Part shown: positions 47,336 through 56,401 of the stretch, piece after piece | How the letters are laid out: each line of letters starts with the position of its first letter | Position numbering within the stretch: position 1 is the stretch's first letter | Assembly (NCBI GenBank): GCA_029245525.1 | Contig: JAQWPD010000061.1 | Span: 1 to 64,000 of the forward strand | Source of the DNA: Gammaproteobacteria bacterium | GTDB taxonomy: Bacteria > Pseudomonadota > Gammaproteobacteria > Steroidobacterales > GCA-2729495 | Reading direction: 5' to 3' | Length of the DNA stretch: 64,000 bases | Translations under genes and position numbers: made by a program | The notes under the pieces: model-generated | Database searches by the model: none | What the model was told of the DNA's origin: nothing | The model's input: only the letters and a program-made list of their open reading frames with translations

Positions 47336-47887
47336 ATGAGAGCATTAATTGGGATTTTCGCGGCATCCGTGCTGTTGGTATCTGGTCCGGTTTTAGCGAA
47401 GGATACGGGTTGGTATACCGGTTTAGGAATAACTTACACCGACTTTAAAGTTGATGCCGGTGCCTTAGGCACTGCGAGAGATAAGACGCCCGGTTTCTTA
47501 GTGCTCGGTGGTTATCAGGTTAGTCCTCACATTGCTTTTGAAGGCGAGTTGGCCTATTCCGGTGAGGCGAAAGACTCGGTCGGCGGCACCAACGTGAAAG
47601 TGAACTATAACTCTTGGACTGTGGGTATCGTCGGTAGTTTGCCAATTGGTGATGTTTTTGATGTTTTTGCTAAGTTTGGTGCGACCTATGGGCAGGGTGA
47701 GTACACCATCGGCGATGTAAAGACTACCGCTCGTGATGGCGGCTATACGGCAGGGGCGGGTGCGGGCATGCACTTTGGTGCTGTCGATTTACGCTTGCGT
47801 TATGAAGTGCAGCGGGTTCGTCTTGACAATAGAGATGTTGTCGATAACCCAACTCGTCTTGGCTTGGATGTTCTGTTCCGCTTCTAA
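47336..47887 (+). CDS. Small outer-membrane beta-barrel protein
   Basis: A 183-residue protein with a clear signal peptide (MRALIGIFAASVLLVSGPVLA, probably cut after VLA) and alternating beta strands: WYTGLGITYTDFKV, GFLVLGGYQVSPHIAFEGELAYSG, NYNSWTVGIVGSLPIG, AGAGAGMHFGAVDLRLRYEVQ, ending in the terminal phenylalanine LDVLFRF that serves as the BAM recognition signal. This fits an eight-stranded OmpA/OmpW/Opa-like porin-fold barrel. It is monocistronic, between two terminators, so it is separately regulated. The specific ligand or role is unknown. Confidence 0.85.
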   Translation: MRALIGIFAASVLLVSGPVLAKDTGWYTGLGITYTDFKVDAGALGTARDKTPGFLVLGGYQVSPHIAFEGELAYSGEAKDSVGGTNVKVNYNSWTVGIVGSLPIGDVFDVFAKFGATYGQGEYTIGDVKTTARDGGYTAGAGAGMHFGAVDLRLRYEVQRVRLDNRDVVDNPTRLGLDVLFRF

Positions 47888-47898
47888 GTTCACCTTAA

Positions 47899-47933
47899 TA
47901 AAAAAGCCGCTGTATTCGCAGCGGCTTTTTTTT
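47899..47933. terminator. Bidirectional terminator between the barrel gene and the SDR gene
   Basis: GCCGCTG-TATTCG-CAGCGGC (47906-47925) has A's on the left and eight T on the right, so it can serve both convergent genes. Confidence 0.9.
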
Positions 47934-47963
47934 ATTCAATCTTCGCAAGATAATAACCTCGTA

Positions 47964-48770
47964 TCACGCACCTAGATGGCTGAAAAGGTCTCTCGGTTTT
48001 TTGAACTTAGCCAGCAGAAAGCGCCGCATCACCTTGCCACCGGTAAGCCAGCGCACTGCATCGCCGTTGTTCTCGGCAGCCAATACACCGTCAACCAGAT
48101 AGGGCGTAACGGTTTCCACGGTGTCGGCAAGAATGTTGAGCACTTTCTTGCTTTTCTCCCAGTCGTCATCCCGTTGTTCAGGTGGCGGCACCAAAAGGTC
48201 GGTTACCACCATGCCGGGACTCAGGTAGCACATTCTGATATTGCTGCCTTCGCATTCTTTAACCAAGGTTTTAGTGAAGTAGCGTAGTCCATATTTGGTC
48301 GAGCCGTAAACGCCGAGTCGCGACCTGGTCATGCCATCGCTACCGAAGCCTTCCATGTTGAAAATACGTCCGCCGGAAGATTGATGCTTCATGCCCTGCA
48401 TTGCGACCTGACAACAGTTCATCATCCCGGTGACATTGGTATCAACGGTCATGCGAAAGTCTTCCGGGGGTAGATCAACGAACTTCATCTTCAGTCCATC
48501 CCGCCCCGCGTTATTGATCCAGATGTCGATACTGCCCATCTTTTCATTGGCAAAGTCCCAAAGGTTTTTGGTTTGCTTGTAATCAGCAACATCGCAGCTG
48601 GTGCCGCAAATAATTTGCCCTGCCGCGCTTGTCTTGTTCAGTTCATCTACAGTCAGATCAATGTCCTTTTGGCTGCGGCTGCAGATGGTGACGTTATGAC
48701 CGCGTTTCAGAAACTCACTGGTCATGCCCTTGCCGATACCTTTTGAACCGCCTGTGATAACTACATTCAT
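47964..48770 (-). CDS. SDR-family oxidoreductase, chlorophyll b reductase (NOL)-like
   Basis: A 268-residue short-chain dehydrogenase. The start is ATG 48770 (MNVVITGGSKGIGKGM), with AAAGGA seven bases upstream; a longer frame exists upstream. The NADP loop is TGGSKGIG, then CSRS for cofactor choice, NNAG and the catalytic YGSTK. The IFNMEGFGSDG segment, in place of the usual Ser-containing strand, and the later MCYLSPGMVVTDLL resemble the NYC1/NOL chlorophyll b reductase subgroup. The substrate here cannot be chlorophyll in a heterotroph and is unknown. It lies in the accessory patch between the barrel gene and tRNA-Leu. Confidence 0.88.
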   Translation of the reverse strand: MNVVITGGSKGIGKGMTSEFLKRGHNVTICSRSQKDIDLTVDELNKTSAAGQIICGTSCDVADYKQTKNLWDFANEKMGSIDIWINNAGRDGLKMKFVDLPPEDFRMTVDTNVTGMMNCCQVAMQGMKHQSSGGRIFNMEGFGSDGMTRSRLGVYGSTKYGLRYFTKTLVKECEGSNIRMCYLSPGMVVTDLLVPPPEQRDDDWEKSKKVLNILADTVETVTPYLVDGVLAAENNGDAVRWLTGGKVMRRFLLAKFKKPRDLFSHLGA

Positions 48771-48859
48771 GTTGTATTCCTTTGCTCGGGGTGTTGCCGC
48801 GTTGCTACAAAAGTCTGGCTGCAAGTCTAGCCGATGATTGTCGCTTTGTTGGCGTTAGT

Positions 48860-48872
48860 GATCAATTTGATC
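48860..48872. promoter_or_regulatory. Palindrome upstream of the SDR gene
   Basis: GATCAA-T-TTGATC is a perfect inverted repeat about 90 bases upstream of the SDR start, in the 347-base gap 48771-49117. It could be an operator. The same gap also contains a hairpin CACTGAT-AAAA-ATCAGTG at 49020-49037 and the tRNA-Leu promoter, but no gene. Confidence 0.3.
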
Positions 48873-49062
48873 GTCGCATCGCCCTAGTTTCGCGCATTTT
48901 TTGTGTTTTTGGCGGGAATGAAGTTGAGACGGATGGCCTGTTTTATCCGTATCCCGCGCTTAGGGCTTGCGCTAACACATTGTTTTATATGCCTATATAA
49001 AAAAAACTGCGGCGCAAGACACTGATAAAAATCAGTGCCCTTTAGTTTGGGCAAAGATTGCG

Positions 49063-49091
49063 TCAACGGGTGGCATGCTCTTCGCTATAAT
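49063..49091 (+). promoter_or_regulatory. tRNA-Leu promoter
   Basis: A perfect TATAAT at 49086-49091 is followed by the GC-rich discriminator GCGCGGG, the type found at stringently controlled stable-RNA promoters. The best -35 candidate around 49063 is weak. The tRNA begins 27 bases after the -10. Confidence 0.65.
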
Positions 49092-49117
49092 GCGCGGGTT
49101 ATGCGCTTGGCTAGCTT

Positions 49118-49202
49118 GCGAATGTGGCGGAATTGGTAGACGCGCTGGTTTTAGGTACCAGTGGGGCAACCCGTGAGAGTTCGAGTCTCTCCTTTCGCAC
49201 CA
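49118..49202 (+). tRNA. tRNA-Leu (UAG)
   Basis: An 85-base class II tRNA with a long variable arm (TGGGGCAACCCG), anticodon loop TTTAGGT (anticodon TAG), T-arm GAGAG-TTCGAGT-CTCTC and encoded CCA. The acceptor GCGAATG/CTTTCGC has a T6:T67 mismatch. It lies before tig, as in P. aeruginosa. Confidence 0.95.
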
Positions 49203-49408
49203 ACGCATAACCCCTATAGTGATAGTCCTATAGGTAGTCCTGATTATTAACCTCAGAATCTGCAGAACGTGGCGGCTTCGCTATTGGCAGAACAGTTCCG
49301 GGGGCGGGATTTGCACTGGAATTGCCGGGTTTTGTGCGCCGGGGCGGGCAGCTTTGACTATGTACGCAACGACAATGTCTTAAAACTTATAGTTACAGGT
49401 AGATAAAC

Positions 49409-50698
49409 ATGCAGGTTTCCGTTGAGTCCTCAGTCGGTCTAGAACGCGTTATTCGGGTCGAAGTGCCCGCCGAGAAGATCGAGCAGGAAGTAGAGTCACG
49501 CCTCAAGAGAGTGGCGAAAGACGCAAAAATTAAGGGTTTTCGTCCGGGCAAGGCCCCAGCTAAGATTGTTCGTCAACAGTACGGGTCGGAGATTCGGCAG
49601 GATGTTCTGCAGGAGCTGTTGCAGTCCAGTTACAACGATGCGCTGAGTCAGGAGAAGCTCGTGCCTGCAGGCCAGCCGCGAATTCATACCGAGTCTTCCG
49701 GTGATAGCCAAAACTTTGTTTATAAAGCAACTTTTGAGGTTTATCCTGAAGTTAGTTTGCAAGGCCTGGATAAACTTAAGCTGGAAAAGTCAGTGGTGGA
49801 TGTCGCTGAAAGCGATATTAACGATATGCTGGACAACCTGCGTAAGCAGCGTGCAAGCTGGATTGAAGTTGATCGCGCATCTGCCGATGGGGATCAGGTT
49901 AGTGTCGATTTCGAAGGTACGCTGAACGGCGAAGTCTTTGAGGGTGGCAGCGGCGAAGATATGCCGGTAGTGCTCGGTAGCGGACAGATGCTTGAGGATT
50001 TTGAGAAGAGTTTATTTGGGTTGAAGACGGGCGAAACTAAGGAATTCGAGGTTAATTTCCCTGCAGACTATCCTGCCGAAGAACTTGCGAGCCAGAAAGC
50101 TGTCTTCACGGTAACAGCGAAGAAAGTTGAAGAGCAGCAGTTGGCTGAAATTAATGAAGAGTTCATTAAGGGCTTTGGTATTGAGAGCGGCACCGAAGAA
50201 GACTTGCGCAAGGATATGGTGACCAATATGGAGCGCGAATCTATTGCTAAGAGCAAGGAGCTGATGAAAGTGCATTTGCTTGAGCAAATCCATGACGCCA
50301 ACAAGATTGATGTGCCCTCAGTGATGATTGACCAGGAAATCACGTCAATGCAGAAAGATGCGATGCAACGAGCCAACATCACGGATGAAAATGACGCGCC
50401 GCCGCGTGACAGCTTCGCAGAGATGGCTGAGCGACGCGTGCGCCTCAGTTTGTTGATGACCGAGGTTATTTCAGCTGAACAGATTGAGCTGGATGAGACG
50501 CTCGTTGGTGAGAAGGTGGACGAATTGTGCAAGGCTTATCCAAATGCTGATGAAATGCGCAATCTCTACTTGCAAAATGAGCAGTTGCTGAGTCAGATTA
50601 AGAATACCGTGATTGAAGAGCAGTTGATTGATCTTTTAATTAGTAAAGCGAAACTAACTGAGAAGAAGGTTGGTTTTATGGAATTGATGGAATCCTAA
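49409..50698 (+). CDS. tig: Trigger factor chaperone
   Basis: A ribosome-bound chaperone and prolyl isomerase of 429 residues. The N-terminal domain has the ribosome-docking region RVAKDAKIKGFRPGKAP near residues 33-50. The FKBP-like domain spans about 160-245 (GDQVSVDFEGTLNGEVFEGG), followed by the helical C-terminal arms. It begins a chaperone/protease series with clpP 15 bases on, then clpX and lon. The 206-base gap from tRNA-Leu contains a weak AT stem (49213-49234) and a possible -35 TTGACT at 49354-49359 without a good -10. Confidence 0.97.
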   Translation: MQVSVESSVGLERVIRVEVPAEKIEQEVESRLKRVAKDAKIKGFRPGKAPAKIVRQQYGSEIRQDVLQELLQSSYNDALSQEKLVPAGQPRIHTESSGDSQNFVYKATFEVYPEVSLQGLDKLKLEKSVVDVAESDINDMLDNLRKQRASWIEVDRASADGDQVSVDFEGTLNGEVFEGGSGEDMPVVLGSGQMLEDFEKSLFGLKTGETKEFEVNFPADYPAEELASQKAVFTVTAKKVEEQQLAEINEEFIKGFGIESGTEEDLRKDMVTNMERESIAKSKELMKVHLLEQIHDANKIDVPSVMIDQEITSMQKDAMQRANITDENDAPPRDSFAEMAERRVRLSLLMTEVISAEQIELDETLVGEKVDELCKAYPNADEMRNLYLQNEQLLSQIKNTVIEEQLIDLLISKAKLTEKKVGFMELMES

Positions 50699-50713
50699 GA
50701 GGATAAATATCTG

Positions 50714-51358
50714 ATGTCATACACAGGGACAGAAACTGAAGCCTTGGGCCTTGTGCCCATGGTAGTCGAACAAAGTGCTCGTGGTGAGCGAGCCTTTGAT
50801 ATTTATTCGCGACTGCTAAAAGAGCGCGTAATTTTTGCTGTGGGGCCGGTTGAGGATTACATGGCTAATCTTATTGTGGCGCAGCTGCTTTTTCTCGAGT
50901 CTGAAAATGCAGATAAAGATATTCATCTTTACATTAACTCTCCGGGTGGTTCGGTGAGCGCGGGTTTGTCGATCTACGACACCATGCAGTTTATCCAGCC
51001 GCAAGTCAGCACCATATGTATTGGTCAGGCGGCTAGCATGGGTGCCGTGTTGTTAGCTGGCGGCGCGAAAGGGAAGCGTTATTGTCTGCCACATTCACGC
51101 ATGATGATTCATCAGCCGCTTGCCGGTTTTCAGGGGCAGGCCAGCGATATTGATATTCATGCGCGTGAAGTGCTTCAGACCCGCGAACGGCTGAATCAGA
51201 TTTTAGCGAGTCACACCGGGCAGAGCATGGAGAATATTATGAAGGATACTGATCGTGATAACTTTATGAGCGGTGATGTGGCTGCGGAATATGGGTTGAT
51301 TGATACTGTTTTGGAGCATCGCGGGAATATAGGCAAAGCACAGCCAGCTAAAGACTGA
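50714..51358 (+). CDS. clpP: ClpP protease subunit
   Basis: The proteolytic chamber subunit of ClpXP/ClpAP, 214 residues. The catalytic triad is visible: S108 in [12 protein letters not shown]133 in SRMMIHQP and D182 in [11 protein letters not shown] short N-terminal propeptide (before about residue 14) is probably removed by self-cleavage. It stands between tig and clpX. Confidence 0.98.
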   Translation: MSYTGTETEALGLVPMVVEQSARGERAFDIYSRLLKERVIFAVGPVEDYMANLIVAQLLFLESENADKDIHLYINSPGGSVSAGLSIYDTMQFIQPQVSTICIGQAASMGAVLLAGGAKGKRYCLPHSRMMIHQPLAGFQGQASDIDIHAREVLQTRERLNQILASHTGQSMENIMKDTDRDNFMSGDVAAEYGLIDTVLEHRGNIGKAQPAKD

Positions 51359-51471
51359 GGTCTGTGTTCAGGTATTTGGGCCGCTGTTTTGTACACAGGT
51401 TTGCTGGCGTGTTATATAAAGTATGAAATCCCTAGTCGCAGTGAGCGGCAGTGATAATTTAAAGGTGATAT

Positions 51472-52788
51472 ATGTCTGATGACACTCTGAGCGGAAGTGA
51501 CGATGGTAAGCTGCTGTATTGTTCTTTTTGCGGCAAGAGTCAGCATGAAGTAAGGAAGCTGATTGCAGGGCCATCGGTTTTTGTGTGTGATGAGTGTGTT
51601 GAACTGTGTAACGACATTATCCGCGAAGAGCTGGAAGATAAGTCTGAGCCGGGCGGCACCAGCCTGCCTAAACCTCATGAGATAAAAGACAATCTTGACG
51701 AGTATGTTATTGGTCAGCCGCGCGCCAAGAAAGTATTGTCAGTCGCTGTTTACAACCACTATAAACGCCTCACTGTTCGCAGCAACGATAAGTTAGATAT
51801 TGAACTGTCGAAAAGCAACATTCTGCTGGTCGGTCCGACCGGCTGTGGTAAGACGCTGTTGGCAGAAACTCTTGCGCGAATGCTGAATGTGCCATTCACC
51901 ATCGCTGATGCGACTACTCTTACTGAAGCCGGTTACGTGGGTGAGGATGTCGAGAATATAATTCAGAAGCTGTTGCAGAAATGCGACTACGATGTTGAGA
52001 AGGCGCAGACCGGCATTGTGTATATCGACGAGATTGACAAAATATCGCGTAAATCCGACAACCCGTCAATCACCCGTGATGTATCCGGTGAGGGCGTTCA
52101 GCAGGCACTGCTTAAGCTCATTGAAGGCACTGTGGCTTCGGTTCCGCCTCAGGGAGGGCGCAAGCACCCTCAGCAGGAATTCCTTCAGGTTGATACGGCT
52201 AATATCCTATTTATTGTTGGTGGTGCATTTGCGGGCCTGGAAAAAATCATTCGAAATCGCTCTAATCAAGGCGGTATAGGCTTCGTCGCCGATATTAAAG
52301 AGACCGATGAAAGTCTCAAAGTGGGTGAGTTGCTCAGTGATGTTGAGCCGGAAGACCTGATCCGTTTTGGCTTGATTCCTGAGTTTGTCGGTCGATTGCC
52401 TATTGTGGCTACGCTTGAAGAACTTGATGAAGCGGCCTTGATTACTATTCTAGTTGAGCCGAAAAATGCACTCACCAAGCAGTATCGCAAGCTGTTTGAG
52501 ATGGAAGGTGTTGAGCTTGAGTTTCGCGACGATGCATTGCGTGCTATCGCAGCGAAAGCCATGGCCCGGAAAACAGGGGCTCGTGGCTTGCGGACCATTA
52601 TGGAGTCTGTGTTGCTGGACACTATGTATGAGCTCCCTAGCATGAAAAATGTTAGCAAAGTTGTTGTCGATGAAGGGGTTGTAACCGGTGAAACTAAGCC
52701 CTATATCATTTATCAGTCAGAAGAGGCGACTGCGCCTGCTGAGTCGGAAGAAGCTCCGCGCCCAACAGGTTCGGGCACTGCCGGGTAG
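51472..52788 (+). CDS. clpX: ClpX unfoldase
   Basis: The AAA+ unfoldase that feeds tagged proteins to ClpP, 438 residues. The N-terminal zinc domain has C17, C20, C39 and C42; Walker A is GPTGCGKT, Walker B is VYIDEIDK, and the pore-loop GYVG and the ClpP-binding-type IGF loop (GGIGFVAD) are present. The 113-base gap after clpP could hold a second promoter. Confidence 0.98.
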   Translation: MSDDTLSGSDDGKLLYCSFCGKSQHEVRKLIAGPSVFVCDECVELCNDIIREELEDKSEPGGTSLPKPHEIKDNLDEYVIGQPRAKKVLSVAVYNHYKRLTVRSNDKLDIELSKSNILLVGPTGCGKTLLAETLARMLNVPFTIADATTLTEAGYVGEDVENIIQKLLQKCDYDVEKAQTGIVYIDEIDKISRKSDNPSITRDVSGEGVQQALLKLIEGTVASVPPQGGRKHPQQEFLQVDTANILFIVGGAFAGLEKIIRNRSNQGGIGFVADIKETDESLKVGELLSDVEPEDLIRFGLIPEFVGRLPIVATLEELDEAALITILVEPKNALTKQYRKLFEMEGVELEFRDDALRAIAAKAMARKTGARGLRTIMESVLLDTMYELPSMKNVSKVVVDEGVVTGETKPYIIYQSEEATAPAESEEAPRPTGSGTAG

Positions 52789-52912
52789 CGTTTAACTTGC
52801 CTGTTTAACCGCTGGGTTCGGTGTGTAGGGTTGGCTGCCCTATGGCAGTTGTGTTGCGTGACTGCGTGTTATCGGGTTTTGTGCAGTAGCCGCAAAGTTA
52901 TTGGAGGTTTAT

Positions 52913-55330
52913 GTGTCTGAGTCTGTTCAGGATTCGTTAGAGAGTATGCCAATACTTCCACTGCGTGATGTGGTGGTTTATCCGCATATGGTTATTCCGC
53001 TGTTTGTTGGCCGTGAGAAGTCTATTCAGGCTCTTGATAAGGCTATGGAAGCTGGCAAGAAGATCTTGCTGGCTGCCCAGAAGCAGGCAGATGTTGATGA
53101 GCCCGGCATTGAAGATATCCATACGATGGGCACGCTAGCCACTATTCTTCAATTGTTGAAGCTGCCTGACGGTACGGTGAAAGTGCTTGTTGAGGGCGTG
53201 TCCCGTGCGCGTATTAACTCCGTTCTACCGGGCGACTATTTCGCTGCCAATATCGAGCTTATTGAAGACAGTCTGGGTGACGAAGACGCTGATATTGATG
53301 GCCTCAAACGAGCAGTTGTCACTCAGTTTGAAAATTACGTAAAGCTAAACAAGAAAGTGCCGCCCGAAATTCTTGCCTCGCTGTCGAGTATTGAGCAGCC
53401 TGGTCGCTTAGCCGATACGGTTGCTGCGCATATGGCGCTTAAGCTTGATGAGAAGCAGAAAATTCTTGAGATCGACAGTGTACGGAGTCGCTTAGAGCAT
53501 GTAATGAGTCTTATCGATGGCGAAATCGATATGCTGCAAATTGAAAAGCGTATTCGCGGTCGCGTTAAGCAGCAGATGGAGAAGAGTCAGCGCGAGTACT
53601 ATCTGAATGAGCAAATGAAGGCTATTCAGAAAGAGCTCGGTGATATGGAAGACGCGCCTAACGAAGTTGCAGATCTCGAGCAAAGAATTGAAGCAGCTGG
53701 TATGTCGGGAGAGGCCAAAGAGCGGGCTAATTCCGAGCTTACTAAGTTGAAAATGATGTCACCAATGTCGGCTGAAGCCACGGTGGTGCGTAACTATATC
53801 GATTGGTTGCTGAAGGCCCCCTGGAAGAAGCGTACGCGAGTGTTGAAGCGTCTCGACAAAGCTGAAGAAATACTTGAAGAAGATCACTATGGTCTTGAGA
53901 AGGTTAAGGAAAGAATACTTGAGTATCTCGCTGTACAACAGCGCGTCCGTAAGCTAAAAGGTCCGATTTTGTGCTTGGTTGGGCCCCCGGGTGTGGGTAA
54001 GACCTCTCTGGGTAAAAGTATCGCCCGTGCGACAAATCGCAAGTTTGTGCGAATGTCTTTGGGTGGTGTGCGTGATGAAGCCGAGATTCGCGGTCACCGT
54101 CGAACCTATATTGGTTCCATGCCGGGCAAGATAGTCCAGAACCTTTCTAAAGTTGGCGTGCGCAACCCGTTAATGCTGCTGGATGAGGTCGATAAGATGT
54201 CGCAGGATTTCCGTGGTGATCCTGCATCTGCATTATTGGAAGTGTTGGACCCCGAGCAGAACTCAACTTTTGCCGATCACTATCTCGAAGTGGATTTTGA
54301 TTTGTCCGATATCATGTTTGTATGTACCGCTAACACGTTGAATATTCCTCCGCCGTTGCTTGATCGTATGGAAGTGATCCGGATTCCGGGTTACACGGAA
54401 GATGAAAAAATAAATATTGCACACAACTATCTTATTGGTAAACAGATCAGTGCGAATGGCTTGAAGTCTAAAGAAATTGAAATTAGTGATGATAGTGTGC
54501 GCGACATCGTGCGTTACTACACCCGTGAGGCCGGAGTGCGAAGCCTAGAGCGTGAAATCGCAAAGATCTGCCGTAAAGTGGTTAAGAGTTTGTTGCTTGA
54601 GCCAACCGACACTAAGATTGTGGTCTCGGCTGAAAACCTCGAAACATTCCTCGGGGTGCAGAAATACCGCTATGGATCTGCAGAGGAAAATGATCAGGTC
54701 GGCCAGGTTACTGGTCTTGCCTGGACGGAAGTTGGTGGTGAGCTGCTTACGATCGAGTCAGCGGTTGTGCCGGGCAAGGGTAAGCTTGTTAATACCGGTA
54801 AGCTGGGTGAGGTAATGCAGGAGTCTATTCAGGCCGCTGTGACGGTTGTAAGAAGTCGTGCGGCCCTGCTGGGTATCGACCCTGATTTCCATCAGAAGGT
54901 GGATATTCACGTCCATGTGCCAGAAGGAGCCACTCCAAAGGACGGTCCGAGTGCGGGAGTTGGCATGTGTACTGCCCTGGTATCGGCTATTTCTAACATT
55001 CCTGTGAAGTCCGATGTGGCGATGACCGGAGAGATCACCTTGCGTGGTGAGGTGTTGCCTATTGGTGGCCTAAAAGAGAAGCTGCTGGCCGCTCATAGGG
55101 GGGGTATTAAGACGGTACTGATACCCCACGAGAATGAGAAGGATCTTGCAGAAATTCCGAAGAACATCAATGAGAAGTTAGACATTGTTCCTGTACGTTG
55201 GATAGATGAAGTTCTGGCTTTGGCGCTGGATCATGTGCCGGTTCCAGAGGCCGAAACCAAGGCTGCTGCAGACGACAAAAATGAGGTTGGAAAAGGTGAG
55301 TCTGAGTCTAAAGATGTGCGTCCGCATTGA
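52913..55330 (+). CDS. lon: ATP-dependent protease La
   Basis: A homohexameric protease of 805 residues that degrades misfolded and regulatory proteins. The start is the GTG at 52913, because GGAGG (52903-52907) lies five bases before it; the TTG at 52901 precedes that site. The N-domain begins [15 protein letters not shown]; Walker A is GPPGVGKTS near 357; the catalytic dyad is S680 ([13 protein letters not shown]) and K723 ([14 protein letters not shown]). The C-terminal tail is charged. No convincing sigma-32 promoter is visible in the 124-base gap after clpX. hupB follows, as in Pseudomonas. Confidence 0.98.
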   Translation: MSESVQDSLESMPILPLRDVVVYPHMVIPLFVGREKSIQALDKAMEAGKKILLAAQKQADVDEPGIEDIHTMGTLATILQLLKLPDGTVKVLVEGVSRARINSVLPGDYFAANIELIEDSLGDEDADIDGLKRAVVTQFENYVKLNKKVPPEILASLSSIEQPGRLADTVAAHMALKLDEKQKILEIDSVRSRLEHVMSLIDGEIDMLQIEKRIRGRVKQQMEKSQREYYLNEQMKAIQKELGDMEDAPNEVADLEQRIEAAGMSGEAKERANSELTKLKMMSPMSAEATVVRNYIDWLLKAPWKKRTRVLKRLDKAEEILEEDHYGLEKVKERILEYLAVQQRVRKLKGPILCLVGPPGVGKTSLGKSIARATNRKFVRMSLGGVRDEAEIRGHRRTYIGSMPGKIVQNLSKVGVRNPLMLLDEVDKMSQDFRGDPASALLEVLDPEQNSTFADHYLEVDFDLSDIMFVCTANTLNIPPPLLDRMEVIRIPGYTEDEKINIAHNYLIGKQISANGLKSKEIEISDDSVRDIVRYYTREAGVRSLEREIAKICRKVVKSLLLEPTDTKIVVSAENLETFLGVQKYRYGSAEENDQVGQVTGLAWTEVGGELLTIESAVVPGKGKLVNTGKLGEVMQESIQAAVTVVRSRAALLGIDPDFHQKVDIHVHVPEGATPKDGPSAGVGMCTALVSAISNIPVKSDVAMTGEITLRGEVLPIGGLKEKLLAAHRGGIKTVLIPHENEKDLAEIPKNINEKLDIVPVRWIDEVLALALDHVPVPEAETKAAADDKNEVGKGESESKDVRPH

Positions 55331-55359
55331 GTTTGCGCGGAATAGTTGCACAAAGTTTG

Positions 55360-55388
55360 TTGACATTGGATTTTGCAGCGGGTTATAA
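55360..55388 (+). promoter_or_regulatory. Near-consensus sigma-70 promoter for hupB
   Basis: TTGACA (55360-55365), 17 bases, then TTATAA (55383-55388) lies just after lon and gives hupB its own strong promoter with a leader of about 185 bases. The 250-base gap 55331-55580 otherwise has no gene. Confidence 0.75.
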
Positions 55389-55580
55389 GATTTACGTGGT
55401 TGTTGGTAAGGTTTTGGCAGTACAAAGATTGATTGGACGAGAAAAGCTCAAGTTAGATTGGGTTTAAAACTCAGAACCTATTGATTTTTGTTTTGACTTC
55501 AGCGTAAAGATTTTTGTCCTGTCAGCTATGCCGAATGACTTGGATGTTTTTTTTTAACCTCTTTCAAAAAAGGTGGATTG

Positions 55581-55853
55581 ATGAACAAGGGCGATTTGAT
55601 CGAAGCAGTTGCGACAGCAACGAACCTCTCAAAAGCAGATGCCGGTCGTGCGGTTGATGCAGTTATTGGTTCTATTACGGGTGCACTGAAGGGTGGCAAT
55701 CAGGTTTCATTGGTTGGTTTTGGTACTTTCACTGTGAAAGCGCGTGCAGCAAGAACTGGTCGCAATCCACGTACGGGTGAGACCATTCAAATTAAAGCCA
55801 GTAACGTACCTGGGTTTAAGGCTGGTAAAGCACTTAAGGATGCCGTAAACTAG
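55581..55853 (+). CDS. hupB: DNA-binding protein HU-beta
   Basis: A 90-residue nucleoid protein of the HU type. The start ATG at 55581 ([21 protein letters not shown]) follows AGGTGG by four bases. The DNA-binding arm region reads [21 protein letters not shown] with the conserved proline tip. Dimers bend and coat DNA. It is adjacent to lon and has its own promoter; the standard neighbourhood supports HupB over IHF. Confidence 0.97.
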   Translation: MNKGDLIEAVATATNLSKADAGRAVDAVIGSITGALKGGNQVSLVGFGTFTVKARAARTGRNPRTGETIQIKASNVPGFKAGKALKDAVN

Positions 55854-55924
55854 CGCGCCTTTCGAGCATACTGGGTTCTTCGGAGCCTGATGAGGTCCGG
55901 CTCTGGCTGGAGTTACATCAAGAC

Positions 55925-55948
55925 ATCGGCGCTTTTTGGCGCCGATTT
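55925..55948 (+). terminator. Hairpin after hupB
   Basis: ATCGGCGC-TTTTTG-GCGCCGAT, eight perfect pairs followed by TTC, lies 72 bases after the hupB stop and 25 bases before tRNA-Val. The short T-run suggests incomplete termination. Confidence 0.65.
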
Positions 55949-55972
55949 CTTTGCTAGAAAGAACGATTTACC

Positions 55973-56048
55973 GGGTGCTTAGCTCAGCTGGTAGAGCGGC
56001 GCCCTTACAAGGCGTAGGTCGGGGGTTCGAACCCCTCAGCACCCACCA
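55973..56048 (+). tRNA. tRNA-Val (UAC)
   Basis: A 76-base cloverleaf with acceptor GGGTGCT/AGCACCC, anticodon loop CTTACAA (anticodon TAC), T-loop TTCGAAC and encoded CCA. No promoter is visible between the hupB hairpin and this tRNA, so it may be read from the hupB promoter. Confidence 0.96.
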
Positions 56049-56101
56049 AATAGTTTGGTAGAAGTCCGGCTTGCCGGATGGACGAAAAGCTTTAGTAGTT
56101 C

Positions 56102-56178
56102 GGACTGGTAGTTCAGTTGGTTAGAATACCGGCCTGTCACGCCGGGGGTCGCGGGTTCGAGTCCCGTCCAGTCCGCCA
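56102..56178 (+). tRNA. tRNA-Asp (GUC)
   Basis: A 77-base cloverleaf with acceptor GGACTGG/CCAGTCC, discriminator G73 (the Asp identity base), anticodon loop CTGTCAC (anticodon GTC) and encoded CCA. It lies 53 bases after tRNA-Val. Confidence 0.96.
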
Positions 56179-56220
56179 TATAAGCCTTTTGTTAGAAAAG
56201 CCTATCAACAAAAAAACTAA

Positions 56221-56252
56221 AAGGCGTTGCCGAAAGGTAACGCCTTTTTTTT
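56221..56252 (+). terminator. Terminator of the tRNA-Val/tRNA-Asp transcript
   Basis: AAGGCGTTGCC-GAAA-GGTAACGCCTT, an eleven-pair stem with a GAAA tetraloop and eight T, is a strong intrinsic terminator. Confidence 0.92.
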
Positions 56253-56401
56253 GTTTCGGCGCTACAATAACGTATAAATTAAAGGCAGGGCGCTGTGGCC
56301 GACCTGTTGTTCGCGTTAAGCGATAGTTGTGGTTGAGCAAACTACAGGCTGACTGAACGTTTTAACAACTGATATATTTAAACTGTGCGTTGGGAGTAAG
56401 C

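Noticed and set aside
52901-52912. TTG start for lon
   Set aside because: It lies before the GGAGG that serves the GTG at 52913, so it cannot be the start.
56117-56340. Open frames over tRNA-Asp (RIPACHAGGRGFESRP and WRTGRDSNPRPPA)
   Set aside because: Spurious translation of the tRNA and terminator; no separate ribosome-binding site.
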